This document shows positions 55,587-64,000 of a DNA stretch of 64,000 nucleotides, piece by piece (within the stretch, counting starts at the first letter, position 1; every line of letters starts with the position of its first letter). Under the pieces are notes generated by a model. That model had not been told where the DNA came from. It ran no database searches and worked only from the letters and a program-made list of their open reading frames with translations. The position numbers were made by a program, and so were the translations under genes. Source of the stretch: Phytomonas francai (taxonomy: Eukaryota > Euglenozoa > Kinetoplastea > Trypanosomatida > Trypanosomatidae); the NCBI GenBank assembly GCA_001766655.1, contig MJCC01000009.1:554494-618493 (forward strand), given 5' to 3'.

Positions 55587-58500
55587 TTAGGCGTTTGGGC
55601 TCGAGGATGGACGGNNNNNNNNNNNNNNNNNNNNNNNNNNNNNNNNNNNNNNNNNNNNNNNNNNNNNNNNNNNNNNNNNNNNNNNNNNNNNNNNNNNNNN
55701 NNNNNNNNNNNNNNNNNNNNNNNNNNNNNNNNNNNNNNNNNNNNNNNNNNNNNNNNNNNNNNNNNNNNNNNNNNNNNNNNNNNNNNNNNNNNNNNNNNNN
55801 NNNNNNNNNNNNNNNNNNNNNNNNNNNNNNNNNNNNNNNNNNNNNNNNNNNNNNNNNNNNNNNNNNNNNNNNNNNNNNNNNNNNNNNNNNNNNNNNNNNN
55901 NNNNNNNNNNNNNNNNNNNNNNNNNNNNNNNNNNNNNNNNNNNNNNNNNNNNNNNNNNNNNNNNNNNNNNNNNNNNNNNNNNNNNNNNNGCGTCCGCGTC
56001 GACCCGCCGCGCGCGCGTCCACGACGGGGGCGCGTCGTAGTCGAACGCGGCGCGTTGGGCCGCGCCGCCGGGCCCGGGGGGGCCCTCGCGGAGGGGAAAC
56101 GGCGCCCACCCCGTCAGCAGCGCGTACGCGATGACGCCGACGGAGAAGAGGTCGACCGCGGCGGAGTAGCCGCAGGGCCCCGCGCGGAGCTCCGGACGGA
56201 GCACCTCCGGCGCCGCGTACACGGGCGTCCCGCAAGCCGTCTGCATGAGGGGTTCCACGTAAAACGACCTCGAGGGCTCCGCCTGCGAGGCGAGCCCCGC
56301 GCGCGCGGGGAGGACGTGGGAGAGCCCGAAATCGGTGACCTTGACGACCGGCCACAGCGCCCGCGGGAGGTGCACGGTGTGGAGGAGGGAGAAGGGGTTG
56401 GTGCGCGCGCCAACCGGCGCCGGGGCGCCCGCGGAAGAGTCCAGCGCCGCCCCTCCCTCCGCTTCCGCTTCCCCTCCCTCCTCCTCCTCAACCTGTTCGA
56501 CCTCAACGCCGCCGTGGAGAACCCGCTCGAGCTTCCGGCAGAGCATCTCCAGTTGCAGCTCACACAGGACCTGGATGCGGCATGGCTGCTTCAGCAGGTT
56601 CTCCAGTTTCAGGTCTCTGTGGACGATGCCCATGGAGTGAATGTAGTACACCGCTTCAAGGACCTGCACGATAATGATTTTGACAATAAACTCCGGCAGT
56701 GGGCCACCGCTGTAGAACCCCTGCCCGTCGTCGAGAACGCCCGGCGGGGGCTGCGTGGGTTGGAGGAGCTCCAGGACCTCCCCGCCGGTAACCCTTTCCA
56801 TCACCAACGCGAGACGATCGGCGCTGTCGAAGACTTCATACACACGAGTCACGTTCGGATGCTGGACAGTGAGAAGGATGTTGACCTCGCACTGCTGCTG
56901 GCGCCGCCGCCGCACTTCTTTCGTGTAGTCCCGCCGAAGTTTTGGTGGAAGGAAGTCAAGCAGCCGACGCCGTTGGAGCTCACGGACCGCCTGATGCTCC
57001 CGCTCCCACTGCGTAAACGACAACGGCGATGTTTCTGGACACACATCCTCCTCCTCTTCCTCTTCCATTAGCTTTTCGCCTGCGTTATTGTGTACGGTGG
57101 TCCTAACAGCGCCTTTGCCGGGGATAGATTCTTTTGTAAGTTGACTCTCCGCTGACGGCGGCTTGCTGTTCGGTGTAGACTCGGCGACGGTCAGCAAATG
57201 CTTGTCTGCCGTCTGATCTACACTCGGTGAAAAGAGCTGTACCGCGGCGATCGCTTTCTTAACCCATTCATGTTCACGGCGACGGGCGTACTCACCTCGC
57301 TGCGTCTCCAACGCAAGAAGCCCGTGCAGGACGTTCGCAACATCGTCCTGCGAGTCCGAAAACAACACCACTGGGCATAGACGTTTTTTGTCAATAATCT
57401 TTACCGCAAACGGGAAGTCGAATAGGTGTTTTTCGTGGAATCGCTCTACCCCCTGCAGGGACCTTGGGTCCAAGGCGTTCGTCGTTTCCTCGGACAGCGA
57501 ACGAGAGCGTTTGGCTCCACGCCCTTCGTTTCCACGTCGTGTGGCCGCAAGCACCGACGCCGGGGGCTCCTGCGCTTTTAATGCCACGTAGGTCTCCTCA
57601 TAGGCCTCCTCTTCTGCCGCCGTCCATGAGCAGACGTCAGTCTGCCTCAACAACCGCATAAGGTGGTCTTTTTGATTGGCCGAAGACTTCGTAGGCTTCA
57701 AGGCTCCGGCGTAGACCTTGCCGAAAGCACCCTCCCCGAGCGGCGCTCGATCGTCCAGGACGTAGAAGTCCTCTATGTCGTGGTTGTACATGCGCCGCAC
57801 CTGCGCGACTACATCCCAGCGCGATTGGATCAGCAGTTCCTTGTAGCGTCGGCGGGTGTGGGGGGCCGGAGCGATTTCTTCCCGCTGTGAAGCTTCGCTG
57901 TTTTCATCGCGGCCTCTATGATCCCGATCGACAGGTACTCTCCGCGCTTCCTTCCCCGAGCATGGTTGGGGGGCGCCGCCTGTGCCCTTCGCAAGCCACC
58001 CAGCAAACCCAGCCTGGTCAAGATAAAGTAGCTTTACGTTGTGTGCATCCGTGCAGCCCTCTCCCGCGTTCACTAGCTCCACAATATCGCCGGAGAGGAG
58101 CGGCGTGTACGCCTTGCCTTTCCCTAGTTTGACACCGTTGACGTAGCAGCCATTGGTGCTGTAGTCCGAGAAGGTAACCATGATGTCGTTCCCTCTTGCC
58201 GAATAGGGCTCCCCCAATGTCGATGTCAAAAACAGGGCGCAGTGGACACAGCTAACGCACGGGTTGTCTGAGAGGACGATGTCATTGCTCGACAGGCGTC
58301 CGATGCGCACCACGTCGCCGCGGAGGGCTAGGATCACGACAGAAAAGACCGCCGCCTGGGGACCCACGGAGTCTAGCACGGAACCCTCGCATCGATTATT
58401 CGCCAGCTCCTTTTCGAGGCCTCCACTGGTGGCGCCAGCCTCCAGAAACTTTTTGATGTCAGCCTTAGATAGCTGCCCTTTTGATACTGAGAGCAAACCG

Positions 58501-58598
58501 TTTTCGCTGCTAGGGATGGACTGTGCAATAAGCACCCCCCAGATGGAGGGGGGCGAGGACGGAGCTTGTCCCGTTGTGCACGTCGTGGGATGTGACAT
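55587..58598 (-). CDS. FHA-domain Ser/Thr protein kinase, C-lobe end in gap
   Basis: An FHA domain (about 95-168: IGRLSSNDIVLSDNPCVSCVHC, STNGCYVNG) binds phosphothreonine. It precedes a complete set of kinase motifs: Gly loop GEGAFGKV (288-295), Lys400 (FAVKII), Glu571 (CEVNILLTVQHPNV), HRDLKLEN (660-667), DFG (756-758), APE (796-798) and DLFSVGVIAYALLTGWAPF (816-834). FHA-then-kinase is the Chk2/Rad53 layout, so a checkpoint role is possible but not shown. Three large low-complexity inserts lie between Gly loop and Lys, between Lys and helix-C Glu, and between HRD and DFG. The 375-N gap (55615-55989) hides the end of the C-lobe. With that gap length the frame ends RPSSSPNA-stop at 55587, but another frame would give a longer basic tail, so the end is uncertain. 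Confidence 0.9.
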   Translation of the reverse strand: MSHPTTCTTGQAPSSPPSIWGVLIAQSIPSSENGLLSVSKGQLSKADIKKFLEAGATSGGLEKELANNRCEGSVLDSVGPQAAVFSVVILALRGDVVRIGRLSSNDIVLSDNPCVSCVHCALFLTSTLGEPYSARGNDIMVTFSDYSTNGCYVNGVKLGKGKAYTPLLSGDIVELVNAGEGCTDAHNVKLLYLDQAGFAGWLAKGTGGAPQPCSGKEARRVPVDRDHRGRDENSEASQREEIAPAPHTRRRYKELLIQSRWDVVAQVRRMYNHDIEDFYVLDDRAPLGEGAFGKVYAGALKPTKSSANQKDHLMRLLRQTDVCSWTAAEEEAYEETYVALKAQEPPASVLAATRRGNEGRGAKRSRSLSEETTNALDPRSLQGVERFHEKHLFDFPFAVKIIDKKRLCPVVLFSDSQDDVANVLHGLLALETQRGEYARRREHEWVKKAIAAVQLFSPSVDQTADKHLLTVAESTPNSKPPSAESQLTKESIPGKGAVRTTVHNNAGEKLMEEEEEEDVCPETSPLSFTQWEREHQAVRELQRRRLLDFLPPKLRRDYTKEVRRRRQQQCEVNILLTVQHPNVTRVYEVFDSADRLALVMERVTGGEVLELLQPTQPPPGVLDDGQGFYSGGPLPEFIVKIIIVQVLEAVYYIHSMGIVHRDLKLENLLKQPCRIQVLCELQLEMLCRKLERVLHGGVEVEQVEEEEGGEAEAEGGAALDSSAGAPAPVGARTNPFSLLHTVHLPRALWPVVKVTDFGLSHVLPARAGLASQAEPSRSFYVEPLMQTACGTPVYAAPEVLRPELRAGPCGYSAAVDLFSVGVIAYALLTGWAPFPLREGPPGPGGAAQRAAFDYDAPPSWTRARRVDADXXXXXXXXXXXXXXXXXXXXXXXXXXXXXXXXXXXXXXXXXXXXXXXXXXXXXXXXXXXXXXXXXXXXXXXXXXXXXXXXXXXXXXXXXXXXXXXXXXXXXXXXXXXXXXXXXXXXXXXXXXXXXXRPSSSPNA
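55615..55989. other. Assembly gap, 375 N
   Basis: Unknown bases covering the last part of the kinase C-lobe. The length is a multiple of three but may be only an estimate. Confidence 0.9.
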
Positions 58599-58636
58599 GC
58601 TCCTCTTGTTTCTTGGCTTTGACTACCTTTATGACT

Positions 58637-58672
58637 CTAAAAAGGATGCATGCATGATAGGAAAGAAATGTC
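58637..58672 (-). promoter_or_regulatory. Trans-splice acceptor of the FHA kinase gene
   Basis: The minus strand reads CATTTCTTTCCTATCATGCA followed by TGCATCCTTTTTAG, with AG at 58638-58637. This lies about 40 nt before the ATG at 58598. Confidence 0.5.
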
Positions 58673-59010
58673 CTTCCCTGCATTTCAGGGTTGTGGCAGT
58701 GGTAGATTTTATTCATAGCATTCGAGAACCATCAGTATCGGTTTTACTTTTTTAGACAAAATTGTATCGTAGTTTTAAGTAAACTAAATAAGCATAGGGT
58801 TGCGTGTGAGAAAATGGGAAACCAAACATCTAACTTGATACAATGTAGGCTTTGCATAACTCATTCACACATATATTTATAAAAATAGTAATAGTAATAG
58901 TAATAATAATAATAATAATACTGACACATTTAACAGAACGCATTCACATCCTCCTTATTCTCTCAAGGTGCGTCTCTTCGCAGCTTCGAGAATGCCAAAA
59001 ACCAACCCAT
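58673..59010. other. Intergenic region with (TAA)n
   Basis: A trinucleotide ATA/TAA run at about 58888-58921. From 58951 rightwards the sequence is the 3' flank shared with the second CHCHD2-like copy. Confidence 0.5.
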
Positions 59011-59342
59011 TTAGGCGCTCGGTGCCTGTTTCTGATCGCGGCACTGAAGGAAGTAATCCCAGGCCCACTTGCAGTTGTCCGCGTTGCCGGGGTTCGCCTC
59101 CAGGCATCGTGCGTAGCCCTCGACCTGGGCGGCGCAGGCGCTGCCCTCCTGCGCGGCGGCCTTCGCGAGCTCCTGGGCCTCCGCCGGCTGCTGCGGCGCC
59201 TGGTTGGAGCTGCCGTAGAGGTAGTTGCTGATGCCGTGGCCGAGCACGCTGCCGCCGGCGACGGCCGCCATCGTGCCGAGCATCCCGCCCCCCCCCCTCC
59301 CCCCCGCTGGACGTAGACGTGGTTGACCTGCGGCGGGGGGGC
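58951..59342. repeat. Segmental duplication, copy 1 (~392 bp)
   Basis: Matches 60264-60656 at an offset of 1313 bp (1314 beyond the C-run indel). I see one base substitution and one single-base indel. It covers the 3' flank and about two thirds of the CHCHD2-like coding region and ends inside the Gly/Pro-coding stretch. Confidence 0.9.
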
Positions 59343-59372
59343 TGGTGCACGCGCCCTGCTCGGGCGCGCCAT
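59011..59372 (-). pseudogene. CHCHD2/MIX17-like gene, copy 1, frame broken at a C10 run
   Basis: Carries the same twin CX9C domain as copy 2 (CAAQVEGYARC and CKWAWDYFLQC), with one Ala for Thr change before the first Cys. An N-terminal start MARPSRARAPAPPPQVNHVYVQ at 59372 matches copy 2 from PPPQVNHVYVQ on. It is in a different frame from the C-terminal part, because the Gly-coding tract reads C10-T-C7 here and C11-T-C7 in copy 2. Without correction the only product would start at an internal ATG (59283) and lack the N-terminal targeting region. Either a real frameshift (pseudogene, or truncated protein) or a homopolymer sequencing error hiding an intact gene with a shorter, different N-terminus. 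Mitochondrial intermembrane-space role if expressed. Confidence 0.7.
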
Positions 59373-60263
59373 ACGCGGGGAACTCGTCCGACGTGTGCGC
59401 GGCATCCTCGCTTGTGACAAAGCGCAGGGGGAGGTGTGTCACACGCCTATGAAGAACGCAAGTGTGTGTGGGGGGAAGATATAGGAGAGTTCGCAGAGGT
59501 ACTTGTTTTCCTTATTTTTTTTTTTTCAAGCCTCTTGGTGCTATGGTTAGTGTGACAATGGAAACTTTTGGGGTGTCAAGGAAATATGCGTCTTACTTAT
59601 TGAAACAATACTTAAAATAGTTTGATTTTTTAGAAGGACAAGCCAAGCTTCCACGAGATAAAAAAAGGGATGAGTTGAAGTGTTATTTGTATTTTGTTTT
59701 ACAGAAGGACCCATTATTTTACACAAAACAACATTAACAATCACAAACACACTCAATCTGAGATTTCGCCAATTCAGAGTCTGCTTAAAAAAAAGAGTTT
59801 TAATCTATGGGGAGGCCCCAAATAAGATCCAATAGTGATTTATAAGTTCCTTTTCTATTCCCCGCTTTATTCTCGATATTATACCAAGAAACATACCTAT
59901 GGATCAAAATTTTCCTGAAGTTGCACAATTAAAGCCCTTATTAATTCTGCGCCTACATTTTCACTCTCTTACCTTTAATAGATTATTCAAAATTATTAAT
60001 ACTAATACTAACGAAACATAATAATAATAAACCTAGATTAAGCCCACAAGTTAATAGATAACCAAGAGCCTCTTCGCAAATTCTGTTTTTAGAGGGGTCG
60101 GAAGGCACTGTCGTACATGGCAAGTTTCAATAAGCTAGGAATAAGTAAGCATGTGTTTGTGTCTGCTGGATGGAAAAGCGAAGCTTATCCAACTAATCGT
60201 ATATATATATATATATATATATATCGAGAGAGAGCGAGAGAGAAAAGTTAGTCAACGCCCTTT
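59373..60263. other. Intergenic region between the two CHCHD2-like copies
   Basis: AT-rich, with T13 near 59515-59527 (A-run on the minus strand) and (TA)n then (GA)n at about 60200-60243. No gene seen. Confidence 0.5.
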
Positions 60264-60656
60264 CTCCTTATTCTCTCAAGGTGCGTCTCTTCGCAGCTTC
60301 GAGAATGCCAAAAACCAACCCATTTAGGCGCTCGGTGCCTGTTTCTGATCGCGGCACTGAAGGAAGTAATCCCAGGCCCACTTGCAGTTGTCCGCGTTGC
60401 CGGGGTTCGCCTCCAGGCATCGTGCGTAGCCCTCGACCTGGGCGGCGCAGGTGCTGCCCTCCTGCGCGGCGGCCTTCGCGAGCTCCTGGGCCTCCGCCGG
60501 CTGCTGCGGCGCCTGGTTGGAGCTGCCGTAGAGGTAGTTGCTGATGCCGTGGCCGAGCACGCTGCCGCCGGCGACGGCCGCCATCGTGCCGAGCATCCCG
60601 CCCCCCCCCCCTCCCCCCCGCTGGACGTAGACGTGGTTGACCTGCGGCGGGGGGGC
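60264..60656. repeat. Segmental duplication, copy 2 (~393 bp)
   Basis: Partner of 58951-59342. The homopolymer in the glycine-coding stretch is C11-T-C7 here. Confidence 0.9.
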
Positions 60657-60788
60657 CGCCGTGGTGGCGTGGGAGGAGGACGCGTGGGGGGGGGTCCGGG
60701 CCGGCTTTGCCTGCGTGGAAGCGGGCGGGGCCGCCGTGCGCGGCGCGGAGGAGCGGCTGACGTTCGGCGCGGGGCGCGTGCGAGCCAT
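60324..60788 (-). CDS. CHCHD2/CHCHD10/MIX17-like mitochondrial protein, copy 2 (intact), 154 aa
   Basis: A twin CX9C protein of the mitochondrial intermembrane space. The N-terminal part is Arg/Ala/Pro/Ser-rich (MARTRPAPNVSRSSAPRTAA), like the targeting region of CHCHD2. A Gly run is followed by the conserved glycine-rich hydrophobic helix MLGTMAAVAGGSVLGHGISNYL (about 65-86). The CHCH domain has two exact CX9C motifs (CAAQVEGYARC and CKWAWDYFLQC) that would form two disulfides through the Mia40 pathway. Its relatives act in respiratory-chain and cristae maintenance. The length is close to human CHCHD2 (151 aa). The ATG at 60788 is used; the open frame upstream is not conserved with copy 1. 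Confidence 0.92.
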   Translation of the reverse strand: MARTRPAPNVSRSSAPRTAAPPASTQAKPARTPPHASSSHATTAAPPPQVNHVYVQRGGGGGGGMLGTMAAVAGGSVLGHGISNYLYGSSNQAPQQPAEAQELAKAAAQEGSTCAAQVEGYARCLEANPGNADNCKWAWDYFLQCRDQKQAPSA

Positions 60789-61144
60789 TACGGTACGAGG
60801 ATCGAGGAAAAAAAAATGAAGTTGGGTAGGATCGCGTTGAAAGAGCGTGTGAACGGGAAAAACTTTCGAGGAGGAGGAAAATGGGGAGAGAAGGGGGGTG
60901 GATAGCAGTTCATTACTCGTTTGCTTTTTTTTTGTTCGCAAGACACATGCCTGTTTAAAAGTCTATAAGCGTGCATCCTAGAATGGGAAACATATGTGAG
61001 GGGAATATTCCACAAGGACCTAATTTTACATCTCTCTCTCTCTCTCGCTGTACAGATTGTTTCTTTGTCCATACCACCCTTCCTTTCCGTCTTTCGGGAT
61101 GTTCTGCGCATGGGTTGGTTTCGTGTTCCGTTTGCGGTCTCTGA
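60789..61144. other. Intergenic region with (CT)n
   Basis: A CT-dinucleotide run at about 61031-61048 on the plus strand. No gene seen. Confidence 0.5.
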
Positions 61145-62417
61145 CTATCGCACGCCGTGCCGCTCGCGCTGCCATGCCTCTTTGAACGCCTCGATCCGCT
61201 GCCGCAGACGATCGAGGGCGGTATGCTCAAAACTGCTGCGTTTGTGCTGTTGGGCCGCGTCCGACTGGACCCGCTCGGCGAACCACTCCGCGAGGGCCCG
61301 CTTCCGCTCCGTCAGCGCGGCCTTCGCGCGCTTCAGCCGCGCGACGTCGTCGGCGAGGGCGGCGGCGCGGGCGTGGAGGGCCTCCGTGGCGGCCTCCACG
61401 CCCGCGCGGCCGTCCGGCATCAGCGACGTCCGCAGCCCCTCCTCCCAGAGGAAGGCGCGCGCGCTGACGGACAGACTCGCCTCCGCGAGCAGCCGCGCGA
61501 GCAGGACGCCGCGCTCGGGGAGGTCCAGCGTGACCTGCCGAAGGAGCTCGCGCGAGAGCAGGTCGAGTTGGAGGGCCGAGCGCTCACCGCTGAGGGGGGC
61601 GGGGCCCGGCGGGATGCCGGGGCGCCCGAGCGCGGCGGAGGCCGCGTCCGCGGGAGCCCCCGACGGGCTCCGACTCCCCACGCGCGAGTGGAGGCCGAAG
61701 CCGAGGGAGGCCGGCCGACTCGTGGCCGCGCGCGCCCGCGGGGGCGGGGACGCGCTCCGCTCGCGGCGGGGGCCGCGCCCGCCCCCGCCGTCCGCGCTCG
61801 CGCAGACCCGCCCGCCCAACGGCTTCGTGGGGATCGGGACGTGCGGGCTCCGCCTCCACCCCCGCGCGCGGCTCTCGGCGAGCAGGTCGTCGAGCTGGAT
61901 CGAGAGCTTCAGCAAGTCCTCCCGGCTCGCGTTCGTCAGGCTCGGGAGCTCGATCAGAAGCGCGGCTTGGCCGACTATCAGGTCCGCCTCGGCCCCTCCC
62001 GGCGGCGCGTCAGGGGGGGGGGCCGCGCTTCGCGCATTCCGCCCCAATTCGCACGCATACGGACCCCGAATCTTCTCGGGATCGGTGTGGTAAAATAACA
62101 AAAGTCGTGGCGGCACCAGCGCATAGAGCACCGCCTTGGTGGTGTTCTTAACCAGGGGCCTCATCACGTAGGGCGTGAGGCGTATGGGCTGGGAAAACAC
62201 GTTGGCCACGCCGTCCTTGCCAAGATCAGCAGAGGCGTCGGGATGCGGCGGGCTGGAGGGCGCAGCGGCTGACAAGAGGTCCTCGATCACGTGGTCGAGC
62301 TCCGCGTTCGCCTGAAAGTACCCCGACAGTGCGGCATCGGTCGTATTCGCTTCTTTTTCTCCTCGACTACTCTGCCTAGCGCCTTGCTTCTTCTCGGCGC
62401 CTCCTTCCTGAGAATGG

Positions 62418-62451
<34 letters not shown>

Positions 62452-63100
62452 TGTCTTTGCGATGCATGCGGAGCCTCTGCCATTCCTCGAGAGCTGTTAA
62501 GTATTCCGAGGAACACGCGGAGATCTGCCGCAGACCGTAGAACTGCCCAGAGGTGTTTGTGATAAATGTCCTCGTGGGGGGCCGCTGGGTGATGCTTAAG
62601 CGCCCTTTTTTAAAACTATTCTCCGGGCTATTGTTGTCGGGGCAGACTGCGTGACTCACCAAATACTCCAGCACCTTCATCCGAGAGGCTTGGATCCGCT
62701 CCGAGGAAGTTTTCAACTTGGCTAAAACGCTGCTTCCTGTTGAGGCGGGATCCTTGAGTTTGGATTCAAGGATCTGTGAATCATCCTCGTGATCAGGGGC
62801 CCGAGGCATCACAACGGCCCGCAGGTGTTTAAAAATCATATCTGGTATTCCTCTCGTCTGAGAACTTTCATGCTCGTTTCCATTATCGTGATTATTTCCA
62901 TTGTTATCTTTGCTTCGCATACCTGGATCGCAACTGTGCGTTTTCCTGGCCTGCTGCCGCCGATATTCTTCTTGATTGTAAACGAGCTCTAAAAATTCAG
63001 AATAACGAACGGGACGCTTCCAAACAAGCTGGGGGTCGCAGTATTGTGTAAATGTTTTAGCGATATCCCGCTCGTAGGCGCGAAATAAGCACCCTGTCAT
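61145..63100 (-). CDS. Hypothetical protein with polyGln and C-terminal coiled coil, 651 aa
   Basis: Not recognised. From the ATG at 63100 it begins MTGCLFRAYERDIAKTFTQY. The ordered N-terminal part (about 1-60, RPVRYSEFLELVYNQEEYRRQ) is followed by an Asn/Asp/His-rich stretch, then helical segments (KLKTSSERIQASRMKVLEYLVSHAV; SSEYLTALEEWQRLRMHRKDME), nine Gln, and a block that looks conserved (IRLTPYVMRPLVKNTTKAVLYALVPPRLLLFYH, about 305-340). The last ~85 residues are a long Ala/Arg/Glu-rich helix (LADDVARLKRAKAALTERKRALAEWFAERV), probably coiled coil. The open frame starts 39 codons earlier, but a splice acceptor near 63139 lies inside that part, so 63100 is preferred. Function unknown. 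Confidence 0.8.
62419..62449. repeat. CTG/CAG repeat coding polyGln
   Basis: About nine CTG units on the plus strand (CAG on the coding strand) give a nine-Gln run in the unknown protein at 61145-63100. Confidence 0.9.
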
Positions 63101-63137
63101 ATCAGCAGGTATATTTCCATGAGGGTATGGTGTGTGG

Positions 63138-63158
63138 TGCTTAGTAAAGGAACTTTTT
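63138..63158 (-). promoter_or_regulatory. Probable trans-splice acceptor with a short upstream ORF
   Basis: The minus strand reads AAGTTCCTTTACTAAG, with AG near 63140-63139. The 5' UTR of about 38 nt would contain an ATG at about 63121 that opens a seven-codon ORF (MEIYLLI) overlapping the main ATG at 63100. This could lower translation. Confidence 0.35.
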
Positions 63159-64000
63159 GTGTTATTTTTGTGTGCACTTATCCCGCACAACGCCCCTTTT
63201 TTACGTTCCAAGTTCATTTTCTAAATTGGAACCGAAGTAGGAAATTTACATATATCAAAATCGACATAATATCAAAGGATGGAAAAAGTGCATTGATTCT
63301 TTAGGGTAAGTTTTTTTTCTTGAACCTCAATATGATGTAGATAAACTCAATAAAATGGACATACTGAAAAAGTCAGCCCCAAAGGGGAAAAACCAGAAAG
63401 TTAAATAAAAATAGTTAAGACGACATAATACTAGCCTTCGGTTAGTATTAAGCATACAAGCCGAATTATAAAGCTATACATAAGGGAAGGGAATATACTG
63501 ACATCAGCTTTTTATCTTTACGGGAGCACTCCTCTGACTCGAATTTAAAGCTCAGAGGAAGACAAGGAGATGATTTGAACGCGTTTATTATGTTTGAAAA
63601 AAAAATACATTAATAACAATAAAAATGTTACACAAGTGCAAAAAAGATGTTAACGCTTGTTACTGTTTTTTTATTGAGAAAAAACAAAAACATTTCCACA
63701 CTTGTGCATGACAGCAATTATAAGAAAATTTCGAATCATCCAAAATACGAACCAATAGTTTCCACAAAACCCACTTATTTACATGCAGATAGGAACTATG
63801 AAAATTACGCATTTTATATTTTTGCGATATCCAATAATAAGAATAATTAAATAACAATAACAATGAATAATTCTCACCTTTTCCATACAGCATCTGTGTA
63901 TGTGTATTGATATATCTGCTGATGTACATCTTGTGATGAGTGTGCATAAGGAAAAAAAGAAACAACAAAAAAGCGAAACATTTCAGAGAAATTTAAGTAT
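63159..64000. other. Intergenic region, right edge
   Basis: AT-rich, no convincing gene. It presumably contains the 3' UTR of a further minus-strand gene to the right. Confidence 0.45.

Overview
The window looks like nuclear DNA of a kinetoplastid flagellate (trypanosomatid or close relative). Every credible gene is on the minus strand and none needs an intron. Several starts follow a pyrimidine-rich stretch and an AG on the minus strand, as expected for trans-spliced polycistronic transcription. Two proteins point to the group: a calpain-like protein with a kinetoplastid-type N-terminal (DUF1935-like) domain, and an adenylosuccinate lyase of the bacterial PurB type. An IFT139 homologue shows a flagellum. 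Coding DNA is GC-rich, while intergenic DNA is AT-rich with many microsatellites and homopolymers, so gene borders are easy to see. I cannot name the species.

Layout, in coordinate order (transcription runs from right to left): unknown low-complexity protein (1099-3486); TPR protein (5986-7143); calpain-like pseudo-peptidase with a sequence gap (8995-11834); adenylosuccinate lyase (12644-14035); ribosomal protein L11/uL5 (15022-15588); LLPH-like nuclear protein (16038-16973); giant non-canonical poly(A) polymerase-like protein (18199-25098); Akr1-type ankyrin/DHYC palmitoyltransferase (25882-28296); unknown coiled-coil protein (28843-29457); IFT139/TTC21B (30286 into the gap at 34151-35140); a repeated locus with a small ORF (35141-35963); unknown 996-aa protein (36871-39861); Siw14-like phosphatase (40484-41332); DENN protein (42578-45841); spermidine synthase (46516-47427); membrane protein (48367-49314); small basic protein (49924-50361); repeat-bearing unknown protein (51116-53131); RNF170-like E3 ligase (54101-55228); FHA protein kinase with a gap (about 55587-58598); two copies of a CHCHD2/MIX17-like gene (59011-59372 and 60324-60788); and an unknown polyQ/coiled-coil protein (61145-63100).

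The genes do not form one pathway. They are a housekeeping mix on one directional gene cluster: purine salvage, polyamine synthesis, translation, RNA tailing, flagellar transport, membrane traffic, signalling and mitochondria. The unifying oddity is inside the proteins. Seven genes carry in-frame minisatellites whose units are all multiples of three, and several conserved enzymes have long low-complexity inserts in their catalytic cores.

The best places to look again are the calpain minisatellite (whose phase shows that the gap is mis-sized), the direct-repeat locus next to the IFT139 gap, the in-frame TAG in the DENN gene, and the CHCHD2 duplication with a homopolymer frameshift. I found no CRISPR array, mobile element, tRNA or rRNA gene.
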